This document shows positions 11,728-21,800 of a stretch of 64,000 bases of DNA, one piece after another (the stretch's first letter is position 1; each line of letters begins with the position of its first letter). The notes below the pieces were generated by a model, which saw only the letters and a program-made list of their open reading frames with translations, made no database searches and was not told the origin of the DNA. Source of the DNA: Paralvinella palmiformis. Taxonomy: Eukaryota > Annelida > Polychaeta > Terebellida > Alvinellidae. Location of the stretch: NCBI GenBank assembly GCA_025642065.1, contig JAODUP010000275.1, forward strand, positions 1 through 64,000, written 5' to 3'. The translations under genes and the position numbers were made by a program.

Positions 11728-11762
<35 letters not shown>
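11689..11762. repeat. Interrupted (TA)n microsatellite
   Basis: A CT run leads into TA repeats interrupted by AAATA units. Confidence 0.95.
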
Positions 11763-11767
<5 letters not shown>

Positions 11768-12395
11768 ATGGAATGTTTGTGTTCGCCTGTGTGTTCAAAA
11801 TAAAAGGATCTTAAACGGCGGTGAATATGACATTGGAACCATGATTAGTTTTAGAAATGCCAAAACAGTAGATTTAGACGTAAATCGGAAGGTCTCAGAA
11901 AATCGAGCTTTTATACGTAAAGCGGAATACTATAATAATCACTATGGTAACAGAAAAGAAAACACACCTTACACCATAACAATCCAGTTTTATTATTACC
12001 AACCAATACCTTCCATCAGATGAAGTACATAAAGTCCATGTTCAATGTAAAACATACACTCTCAAATTATTGCACTTATAAAAACTAATGTACTGGAAAG
12101 AAATGTGATAGCAAAAATAACATAAAAAACATGTTAAACAAACAATCTCAAATTATCGCACTTTACAAAAAGTAATGCACTGACTAAAACATGATAATAA
12201 AGTATGTGTCAATGCAGATCTAGCAAAACAAAAATTATATTTTTAAAAGAATATATTAAGCACTTGTAAAGAAAGACTGCACTATTCGTCGTAGCGGTCG
12301 TCATCTTCTGGCAAACAAGAACGCGTGAACTAAAGCAGACACAGTTTGGACAGTTTCTGGTACCCAGAAATACACGCCAGACGTTACCCAGGCAA
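11763..12395. other. No gene recognised
   Basis: AT-rich. A word like TCTCAAATTATTGCACTTA (12060) recurs as TCTCAAATTATCGCACTTT (12147), with following AAAAAGTAATGCACTG similar in both, so a diverged tandem unit of about 88 bp is likely. Confidence 0.4.
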
Positions 12396-12556
12396 AATGA
12401 TTGATGTTTTACCACCACTTGTATGCACATGGTAGGCTAAATGGGCCGAGACACCTCCAAAAGTAATGAAGCGAAATCAGTGATGAAACGCCCTTCAGAT
12501 ATATGCCCACGCCGATGTTAGAACTCGCTACCAACTAGATCACGAAGGCGCCCTCT
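12396..12556 (-). mobile_element. tRNA-derived SINE, family S1 (minus copy)
   Basis: On the minus strand it runs from GGGCGCCTTCGTGATCTAG (tRNA-like head) through the B-box region to CCCATTTAGCCTACCATGTG and a TAAAACATCA end. The body words are shared with the other S1 copies. Confidence 0.85.
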
Positions 12557-12629
12557 ACTCAGGCAAAAATAAACGAAATTATTCCACGCACCAAGCTTGA
12601 TAAAGTTAGATTTTTTTGCTTGGGTTTCG

Positions 12630-12760
12630 TTAAAAACCGGGAGATTACCGGCTCCCGTCGGGAGACCGGGAGTCATAGAATGGCCAGACGGCCGGCTTTG
12701 TGTCGGACTGTACGGCTTTTGAGCCGGTCATCCTCCATCCGTTGCCAGCTTAAGCCGGAC
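12630..12760. repeat. GC-rich short inverted-repeat patch
   Basis: CCGGGAGATTACCGGCTCCC is followed by GTCGGGAGACCGGGAGTC, giving several short inverted pairs (ACCGG/CCGGT, CTCCCG/CGGGAG). ACGGCCGGCTTTGTG and GAGCCGG follow. It is clearly GC-richer than its surroundings and could be the end of a DNA transposon. No partner end was found. Confidence 0.35.
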
Positions 12761-13104
12761 CTGTTTTAATCTTCACATATTGTAACAGGACCTTAATTTT
12801 TCAGAAGAATGTCCACCTATGTACAAAAAATTCTTAGCCAACAGAAAACTCCTGGAGATGGTAAGTAAAAGACAGAAATGCAAGAAATAAACAATTCATG
12901 GCAGGCTACTTTTGTATTTTTGAACTAAGGTCACTTTTAGCACATCTGCTTCAATTCGGTTAAAAATAATAAAAGGCGTTTCTAAATGTATTATGTGTAT
13001 GTGTGCGTGGCTATGTGTGGTAAGTTGTTAACCTATGATCATCTTCTCCTTTTGGGAACACCATGTCCTCCTTTTTAGACAATTATAAATGGCCACCATA
13101 CCGG

Positions 13105-13180
13105 CAAATGCGGTAAACGGGCATAATCCCCTCGGACAATATCACCCAAGGACATAATCCCCCAGGACATAATCCCTTCA
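13105..13180. repeat. Tandem GGACATAATCCC-type motifs
   Basis: GGGCATAATCCCC, then CGGACAATATCACCC, AGGACATAATCCCC and AGGACATAATCCC follow one another within about 75 bp. Short iterated end-motifs of this kind occur at the termini of some MULE-type DNA transposons, and a MULE-like protein remnant follows on the minus strand. Confidence 0.55.
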
Positions 13181-13289
13181 CATGAAGAGCAAAAAAAAGC
13201 AAATATAAAAAGAAATATTTTAGCATACAGTTTAATTCAAAACTATTTTGACATTTCCTACAAGTCTATGTGTAAAACACATCAAACGT

Positions 13290-13480
13290 TATTTCCATCG
13301 AATCAAGTGACAAACTCCTCTCAGAACCTCCGGAATTGTTTTGATATCCTGGTTCCTGTTTGAACAAAACCTCCAGGGTGACCGTGTGCCATCTTCAATG
13401 ATCTGAACCAGGGCTTGCTCTTTGCGCAGACTGTCAATGGCTTTCCATATAGTGCGATGGGTATGTAATAGTTGTAGTTC
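13290..13480 (-). pseudogene. Remnant of a MULE/FLYWCH-type transposase C-terminus
   Basis: The minus strand reads HRTIWKAIDSLRKEQALVQI followed by IEDGTRSPW, then NQDIKTIPEVLRGVCHLIR and a stop. The TIWxxIxxLxxEQAL pattern resembles the C-terminal region of MULE-domain transposase proteins that often carry FLYWCH fingers. No catalytic domain is visible. The assignment rests on a short motif recalled from family knowledge. Confidence 0.4.
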
Positions 13481-13915
13481 TGTTAATGTTTAGATCTGTT
13501 AATGTTGCTGTGAGATAATACTTGGTTTCCTTATAAACAATGGACCAGTGGATTCCTATGGACATTGACAACTATGTGATTTCCAATCATACCAAACAGA
13601 CTAACAAATATCAGGCTTAATTTGTTTACGAATTTTATTAGCATCTCACATGGCCAAAACTTTAATCAAGAATCTACGGAAAACTTCGGAATGTGACAAC
13701 ATCTTTGACAAACAAAGACACCAAACACTCCACGGGGCCTTGTTTAACCTGTGTCACGTGTTCCGTATTGTCTTTATTAAACACATAAACTGGTGTATTC
13801 TATCGCATACAATTGTGCAGAGAAACACATCAAATGCCAATGATTATATCCCACATGTAAGTGCCGTCAAAATCCGGCCTGAAACAACAACAACCCCAAA
13901 AATTACCCCCCCCAA

Positions 13916-14025
13916 AAAAAATGCATAGGCCACACATGAGAGAGCTCCATGCATCCACTGAGCTCCTGTGTACAGACAAATACCACTTTATTTTAAATGA
14001 AGTTATGCGATAGGAGGAGGGAAAT
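13916..14025 (-). repeat. Dispersed repeat copy 2 (inverted partner of 11371-11460)
   Basis: The minus strand contains TTCATTTAAAATAAAGTGG and GTATTTGTCTGTACAC, then GTGGATG and GGCCTATGCA, in the same order as the copy at 11371-11460. The apparent peptide likeness between the two (SFKxKWYLSVHxSxVD) follows from the shared DNA. Confidence 0.75.
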
Positions 14026-14084
14026 ACTCGCATTCAGACCCAGTGTGTTGACTTATCAATTAAACTTATATCAACACAAAAAAG

Positions 14085-14667
14085 TAATAATAATAATAAT
14101 AATGTATATTTAATAAAGCGCCCTTACTAGCAGGAGCCATTCAAAGGCGCTGTACAAATAATATGTAATATAATAATACCACAATTAATGTGTGTAAAAA
14201 CCCTGTAATGATTTAAAAGATAATAATTATTTATCTGTGAAAGCGACCTTAAACAGGTGTGTTTTAGAATTTCCAAGAGACGACGCATTTCTAATATTTG
14301 CCGGCAACTTATTCCACAAAGTGGGGGCTGCAACACTAAACGCACAATCACAATATGACTCGAGCCGAGACACTGGCACCGGCAATAGTATCTGACTGGA
14401 TGACCTGAGTTTTCGGGATAACTTTCTAATGGAAACCAGTTCACACAGGTATTCTGGCGCCATATCATTAATAGATTTATAAGTTATTAACAGAATCTTA
14501 AAATGGATACGTTGTCTAACAGGTAGCCAATGTAGTTTTTGAAGAATTGGGGTGATATGATCATATTTTCTAGTATTTGTTACAATACGAGCTGCACTAT
14601 TCTGAATTCGCTGAAGGCGATTAATGTTATAATCAGATATGCCATATAACAGTACACACCAATCCAA
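14085..14667 (-). mobile_element. LINE 3' end, family L-A (CR1/L2-like), C-terminal RT region
   Basis: The minus-strand frame (14667-14227) encodes the end of a LINE ORF2: YGISDYNINRLQRIQNSAAR, then LHWLPVRQRIHFKILLITYK, APEYLCELV and AAPTLWNKLPANIRN. This is the stereotyped C-terminus of CR1/L2-type elements. It ends at LFKVAFTDK plus stop. The 3' UTR reads TTTGTACAGCGCCTTTGAATGG and GCTCCTGCTAGTAAGGGCGC, and the tail is (ATT)n. It is 5'-truncated, starting at the DWC junction with the neighbouring ORF. The same 3' UTR recurs at 58470-58738. Confidence 0.92.
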
Positions 14668-14670
14668 CCC

Positions 14671-14847
14671 TTATTGTGAGCCGGGGCCAGGTGTCGGCTG
14701 CACAAATGGCTGCTCTGAGTCCACGGCCGCCCTTGCTGCAGTTAATTCCTCACATTTAATACTGTCTGTAACCTTTTTCGCTAGTGGTTTAAAGCTGTAG
14801 GGCTTGATATCCATGAGAATGTCAAAATTTTCGTCGGAATCTGACAT
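14671..14847 (-). pseudogene. P2X7-C-like protein N-terminal fragment, cut by a LINE
   Basis: Minus-strand ATG frame starting MSDSDENFDILMDIKPYSFK, then PLAKKVTDSIKCEE and AAVDSEQPFVQPTPGPGSQ, then a stop. The acidic start followed by I-x-P-Y-x-F-x-P-L is typical of the N-termini of the multicopy P2RX7-C-domain-like proteins of invertebrates (established knowledge, recalled). The cysteine-rich C-terminal part is missing, and LINE sequence follows at once. It is probably a disrupted copy or a first exon next to a retroposon. Confidence 0.5.
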
Positions 14848-14859
14848 TTTTTCCCTCAA

Positions 14860-17430
14860 CTAGTCACAACGCTTGTAAACAAGGTGTGGCACTACGTGTG
14901 ATGTTTGGCAAAGATGATGTCACACAATAACCCCTAGCGAGTGTAGTACACACTAGCAATGGCTCGTGAAAGTTCGGAAATTAAGGATTTGGGGAACATT
15001 TTAATGGAAATATGGTAGCTGGTGGTTAGGATTATTTGCATCTGATAGGGAGTAAAATAATTGTTTGTTACGTTATATTTACTACGAAATGTGAAATTTC
15101 GTTTCCCGTCACCTTTAAAAACAACATACAACTCCTGCGATTTAGATCTAGTACGGAATATATAGGCAGATATCTACCTTTTTTTCTCACCAGACTGGCT
15201 TCAGATATAGAGAAAAAGATGAGTCTGAAAACCGGATTTTTACTAAAAATAGTCCCGTGGCCCTGTTTATTATTGAAAGTATATACGGGATATCCCGGAG
15301 ATTGTGGACAGCCCTGCTTGTTTACAATTAGTAATCGCCTGTTAACACGAATAACATGCACTTAAAACGAAAAGGAAATACATTATCTATTAGATTAAAT
15401 GGTATTCCTTCCAAAAACATTATTCGATCAAAAACAAGTTTTTATAATTGAGAGTAACTGGCGGATTATTACAAGGCGTTTTCAGTGTTATTGATACATC
15501 AGCTTGTCAAACCACATGCCTCTATGGGGGGGGGGGATGTCAGGGGAAGTTTAGCAAGGTGTCGTATAAAATATATATTCAGACATAATTTCCATTTGTA
15601 CTGACATGTTTTCCCTGCTGGTCAACATTGAGCAACGAAGATCACAAACATGACCCCACACACGCGTGGATGTCTGCCAACATCATTTATCACAACTCGT
15701 CGCAGAATGACGACCAGTCCGAGTCACTTATCTTATCTGTTTGTAAGCTTTTCTAACTTACCTTTTCGAAGTTTTAAGATTTTTCACTATAAAATTGCCG
15801 AGTTTACTAGTACAATGTAAGCATACAGTAATGCGTGTCAGGTTGATATCGGGTTGGGGAAAGGGGTGTACTTTTTTATACATGTATACATCAGTGTCTG
15901 GATAGATCCGAGAGGTGGAGCGCCAGAGATTGACCTCCCCTGAAGTCGGGACAGCGCCTCCAACGAATGTTTGTCCGGATCTGGCAATTGAGCCATTAAA
16001 CTATACATTTATCATTCATCAAGTATTATATTCAATTTATTCATATTGTACATATGAAAAGAGCAAGAATAAATTGATTTTAATGAAAAGATATTTCAAT
16101 AAAAAAGTAATTTAGTAATTAAAGTACTTGATTTATTGATAGAAGGAAAAAATAATAAATGTAACTAAAAGAAATTGGTAAAATAAAATCTTAAACTTTT
16201 TATATTCTTCATTTGTGTGACACAAACCCCAAATATCACTCGCATGTTGACGTGCATTCTATTTTCTGTGGGTTGACCCACTGAAATGTCAATAGTCTAA
16301 AGTGTGCAGATACTGGAGAGATAAATAATACAGAGGGAGGAAAGCCTAGAAAATAACAGCTTGCTTTTGCTTCTTGGCAAGTCATTATCTTTCGATTCTT
16401 TGCACTGGACGCGATGTATTTAATTAAGTGGGTCTGATTAAAGAAATTATCATAAATTATGAAACGTTCAGATTGTTTTCGGCGGAATTGCCAGAGGAAA
16501 AACCCAAAGGATTCCGGCTTTATTCGGAAGAGGTTTCTTTATAACTTATTTTACCAAGTGCTGCATCTAAGGTATGGCAGTTGATTTATAGTAAAGTTAT
16601 CCGAGATGTTTGGACAGATGTGTAATATGTCGGTGCTCGCCATAGGCGCCATTTTCCGTAGATACGCCCCTGAGTTTACCACAATTATATTATTACTCAT
16701 AATCCATAGGTACTAAATAATATATTCAGCTATATAAATAAAAGTGAATATATGTGTTTAATTATTTGTCTGTGTGGTCACAAAATATTCTAACGAAGGA
16801 GTCTTAATTAATTATGTCATAATTAGGTGTTACCTTTTTTTCTATTTACATATTTCACAAGTTAATATCTTTGCATATTTTATGCTAAATATATTTCATA
16901 ATAAATTTAGGTAGGTCTGCACTGTTAAAAATATAATCAACATTATAATGGAGTTTTGCTAAGTAATACATATGGATCTATGTGTGTATTGTTGTGTGTG
17001 TGTGTTACAAACCTTTTCCATTCTCACGTAAGCAATTATTGCTACCATCCAGCATAATTAGAAGAAAAAATTAAAGCACACACTATAATAAAACAATGAG
17101 TTCTTAAAATGCTAAACCCTTTATTTCTATATAATTACTATGTCCAACTGAACCTGTTCAAATTTAGCTTGCGTGGATTCTTTTGATATAATTGACTATA
17201 GGTGTATATAGCATCATTATATTTCTTAGATGTGTGCATGTATGTAAATATTATACCATATCAATAACATTTTGTAGACATTGGTATGAGAGACAGTCGG
17301 GTTGGAATTTGATATAGATTTTGATTGGGTGAGTTGAAAGTTAGAATGGCATTGGATAATTTGTAGAATTTAGTTTATAAATATATAGAACCTCGATCAT
17401 TGCCATTGTTTAGACACATACAGAGTGCAC
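14860..17430. other. Long gene-poor stretch
   Basis: No supported gene. Open frames at 15036-15365 on both strands overlap and show no domain. A G9 run lies at 15528. A short plus frame near 16470-16540 reads FSAELPEEKPKGFRLYSEEV, which looks coding-like, but no splice context or family could be assigned. Confidence 0.4.

Positions 17431-17436
<6 letters not shown>

Positions 17437-17495
<59 letters not shown>
17437..17495. repeat. (TA)n microsatellite with one interruption
   Basis: Two TA runs separated by CATA. The sequence that follows starts GGTTCGAAATTAACGC. Confidence 0.95.
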
Positions 17496-17497
<2 letters not shown>

Positions 17498-17605
17498 TTC
17501 GAAATTAACGCTAGCCCGGTCGCCCGAGGGATATAGAAACAATACAGGATGAGTGGATTTTCAGTTGAGTTCATTCTGTCGGGCGAGTAACAATTTCTGA
17601 CAACA
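17496..17605. repeat. Small folded repeat with hAT-like end words
   Basis: GGTTCGAAATTAACGCTAGC and CCGGTCGCCCGAG at the left partly mirror GTCGGGCGAGTAACAATTTCTG at the right. The GTTCGAAATTAAC word is common at ends of hAT-type short elements. No target duplication could be confirmed. Confidence 0.3.
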
Positions 17606-17751
17606 TTATTCAATTTTACGGGGTTTTTTTGGCACTCGGGAATGTGTATGACTAGTTCATTACTTCAAGGACTAGTTAATTGATTTTAAAAGTCACTATA
17701 TACTCCTGCAGGACTATATATAGTTGCCTTTTAATGTATGATTCTATTCTT

Positions 17752-17878
17752 GTATATATATATATATATATATATGCAGGAACATATGTCAGGACGCTAT
17801 ATAGGGCAATATGATATTTAAATGGCGGTGAATATATGACATTAATTGGTTCATAAGATTGGAACTACTTTAAGCTTG

Positions 17879-17908
<30 letters not shown>
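17752..17908. repeat. Two (TA)n microsatellites
   Basis: TA runs at about 17753-17776 and 17878-17908, separated by about 100 bp of unique sequence. Confidence 0.9.
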
Positions 17909-17909
<1 letters not shown>

Positions 17910-18600
17910 AAAACGATTCGAACCCTTTCCTCCAGTTGGACGTTTGCAGCGCAGTTCCAGGACTGTCAGTAACTCCGCTATTGGAGCGCCATTTCTGGCG
18001 ATGAGCTTGTCTCTTGAGGGAGGGGGGTCGATCGAAGATAATCCAAATCAGTAAAATAAACAAAAAGTAAATATTCATTTTAATTAGAAAAATTATAATA
18101 AATAGCAATCATCGACGGGATGTCATACTACTACTAGTAACTAGACTACACTATTAATTAACTGAGATTGTAAACACCGATCTTGATGTTAAGTGGGATG
18201 TTTCTCTCCGTACGTGTTATTAACAGACATGTTCACACTCTTCGATTATTGACACGTCTAGTCAAGTGCAAACTGTTGAGGGAACATAATAATTTTCACA
18301 CAGTCTGATGTGCTACATAGATGTATTTCGAAAATTTTACAAACATCGTAGACCTTCTCATCCAATAAGAAGGAATACTGTTCCAAAACATTGACCGCTT
18401 AACACGCGAACATCAATGTATCATTCCGCCGCACTGGCGCCTACGATTCCTTTAGTTATCAGGATGTCACGGATTGTCAACACATTAAATGTATAGTACG
18501 TTTCACTCACGAGTGTACAATAGATTAAATGTATCAATTCAAAAATTAATACTTTTACTCATTTCATCTGAGCGCTGGGACTATCCTATTTTGGTGTACT
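17909..18600. other. No gene recognised
   Basis: Contains a GC-richer patch (17935-18035) with CAGTTCCAGGACTGTCAGTAA and GCGCCATTTCTGGCG, a 15-bp interrupted palindrome. Otherwise AT-rich with no coding signal. Confidence 0.35.
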
Positions 18601-18732
18601 CATAAACATGTAGTTGTGATTAGACGCACCTGCTAAAGGACACGTCTGATTTTCCCAGGTGTTGTGTTACCAGCTTTCTCCTGTTTATAACATTCCCTCG
18701 CAGGCTAGCCAGACCCGGACCAAGAGCTAACA
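18601..18732 (+). promoter_or_regulatory. Presumed 5' UTR/promoter-proximal region of LMF2
   Basis: Immediately upstream of the LMF2 start. No TATA box is evident. The start context AACAATGG has A at -3 and G at +4, a good animal initiation context. The transcription start cannot be placed from sequence alone. Confidence 0.35.
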
Positions 18733-18826
18733 ATGGGAGAAATTCGGATGACCCGCGATTTGTTTTTGTGGTCTCTGTCTGTGATATATCTTTTTGCCTT
18801 CGCGTCGTTATACGTTCAAATCCCAG
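18733..18826 (+). CDS. LMF2: LMF2 exon 1 (start codon, first membrane helix)
   Basis: ATG followed by [20 protein letters not shown] and [10 protein letters not shown], a signal-anchor-like hydrophobic segment ending in the family's YVQIPG. The donor GTGAGT follows; 94 nt, leaving phase 1. The split codon makes Gly with exon 2. Confidence 0.9.
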
Positions 18827-21800
18827 GTGAGTGGTCCGTCCCGCCGTACGTCCAGATAAGTTTCTAAACACAGATATCAGAAGTCATAACGTTAATTATT
18901 GCTCCAGAAGGTGCCACTGTTAATAAATAAAAACATAACCTTCATGACAGCTCAGCTGATCCCTGCTGGCAGAGTCCATTAATTTTACTTAGTGAACAAC
19001 ATGTTAACTGTTTACTTCAGTCTTCATGTTGTAGAGCTAATTAAGTGACTTTATTGACTGTCTCTTATGAGTATGGTAATGGCATGTGGCATGTTCAAGA
19101 TGTTGAAATATTTAGTTATTTTTATGGGTTTTTTACTCGCTACTTAATAAAAGTACACCAACACAATTCGCTCTAGTCGTGTAAGTAAGTGTAACTAGAA
19201 ACGTCAATTACATCACACTGATTAGCTGATAGCGTACTCTGTAACATGGTAATTATTAGTATAAAACTGTTATTGTTCAGTTTAGTAACAAGTTCATGAA
19301 CAAGTTACATGGCATAGTTTGATTAAACTACTAAATGTACCAAGTATAATTTTATTAACCGAGAAGATACAATAACATAACATGGTCGTGTAAGATGGTG
19401 TGGACGCACATGTAATGAAATTCAAATCAGACATGGGCCGATTGCAGGATGATGGTAATCGATTACTTCAGAATACAATGACCCCAGAATTTTGAATGAA
19501 ATTCACAGTCCTTAGCAGGAATTATCTATAGCATAAATGAGGTGGATCAAACTGATTTATTTGTCACAAAATATTTGTTTTTTGCCATGTTTAAAGATGA
19601 GCTTGATCAAATGGTGAAATTCAATTTCAGAATGGCATTGACCAGTAAATGGGGGTAGTTTAAAAAAAAACGTAAACACAATATAGAAATAAAGCAATAA
19701 GTGTTGTGAATCATTCATTGACTGATGGTGATATTATTTATGGTATATACAGCCTTTTCAATCGAATCTGACGCTATACGTCGTCTATTTCACAATCCCT
19801 CGTTGCCTATGTTATCGACAGAAAATCAGTCGGCTACTTTTGTTTTGACCAAAAAAAGTGGCCTAGAATCAGGGTTGGGTTTCTTCCCGTGGGAAGAGAT
19901 GGGTTTTACCTGGAAGAAGCCCTTTCTTCTGGGAAGAAATGGAAGAAACTCCCAAGGGATACAGTAACCTGATATTAAATGCAAACTGATATGATGATCT
20001 ATTTAATTATTAAACTATTGGGTGTTCATTTTGTTGAACAGATTTATATATTATATATATATCCTTTAAATATTTTCTCTGTTTAATTTTATTTTGCATG
20101 TAAAGCACTTTTGAACAAGTTATTCAATACTATTATTATTATGCACTCTTCTGTAATATTCTGAATAACTGATGATGATAGCTTACAAATAACAAATCAT
20201 GTACTAATGGTGGGTAAGAAGTGAGGAATACCAAAATAAGGATCCTTATATAAAGGGTCTTTGTGCAATTAATCAATGAACAAGTGGATTCCAATGATAC
20301 AAGCAGATTAGTCAGTTATCAGCTTAGCAATTAGCTGCCTTCATTTGCTGACATATTAACTGTCAAATGATCCAAGCAGTTTAATCAATTAGCAGATTAG
20401 CAATTATCTGTTCATTTGTTCACATATTAATTGTCAATTGATCTTCATGGTCTCAATAGTAGAGTTTAATGGTGAATTGTAGTCATCATCCTCAATAATA
20501 ATTAAAATTATTTCCAATGTGTTGTACAAAATTAATAAATTTTAGTTTCTTCCATTTTTCCCCACAGATTATTTGTGCAAAATAACAGATATGAGGACTA
20601 TATTCCAGTCTAATTTCAAATACAGCATTTATGTATGAATAGCGTGAAAAGTATATTATTACCTATGATATTTGTTCAATTTAAATTGGAAAATCAAAAT
20701 TTGGATGATGATTTTGTACAATTTTAGTTTCTTCCATTTCTTCCCAAAATGGAAGGGAAGAAAGTATTTCTTCCATAACGGGAGAAACCTTGTTTTTACC
20801 GTCCCTGGAAGAAACATGCCAATCCTGCCTAGAATGCACCAAATACTCCATTTTCCCCAACTTATTCATGGGAGAGCCACATACCCCCCGCCCCTTCCAG
20901 TAGAGAAGGGCCACTACTATGTTAGTGTGACTACAACTACCCCATGACCAGCCCTTCACTGTTCCCCCTCCCTGCATTCATACCATCCACCAGCAATGCC
21001 AAAGCAATGGTGTCACTGTGTTTTTACAGGGCACCCCAGGTGAGCTGCTGCCTACTTTACGTAAAGGGTCATCTACTCTATTCCCTGTTGAAAAGGCTGT
21101 ATAAACACATGATATGTATGTAGAAATAATCAAAATACAATTCATTGCTTTCATTCAACATGTTCAAGTATTCAGTCACTGCTTATAGTTAAAGAATTTT
21201 GCAATATAATGACTAGTCCAAATCAGGTGCACTTTGTTTAGTAATTGACTGGAATAATAACACCACCACATTACTTCAGTCACTGTGCCCAATGTTGCCA
21301 AGTAGCCAATTACATGCAGGTGTTATTTGACATCATAATTACAGTATAGCCATCTCCACCAATGGCAGAACACCATTATTTGGTCCCACCCACTAAGTGT
21401 ACTTTTAACTGTCAGTGTAATTATATATTAGACCATTATAGTATTGACAATAAACATGATAAAGAGAAATTGCACCATAATTTTTGAAGGAAATATCATT
21501 AATATAGTTTTCTCGTGGTTTAACCAACCAGAGAGGATTAAACTGGTTAACTCACTGATAAAACCCAACCTTGGTATAGCTTGATGATTCTGCATGTGTA
21601 AAAGGCACTAACATGTGCTTATTTTGACATTTTTATTTAGCTAATACAGGAAAGTTACATTGAGCAGTTAGAGGTGCCTCCATGGTAGTGTGGTTAGCCA
21701 CAGCTCTCAACCGCCTGAGTTCAAATCTCCATATGGGCGCGTGTGAAGGGTGTTTCATTTTTATTATTCATTACCTTTGGAGATGATTTACTCATTTAGC

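Noticed and set aside
17410..17613. Open frames built on (TA)n/(AC)n repeats (YIYIYI or THTHTH proteins), also near 2239, 4805, 56392 and 60826
   Set aside because: Low-complexity translation of microsatellites.
18620..18871. 83-codon minus-strand frame over LMF2 exon 1
   Set aside because: Shadow of the plus-strand start exon, which has family-specific sequence and a matching donor.
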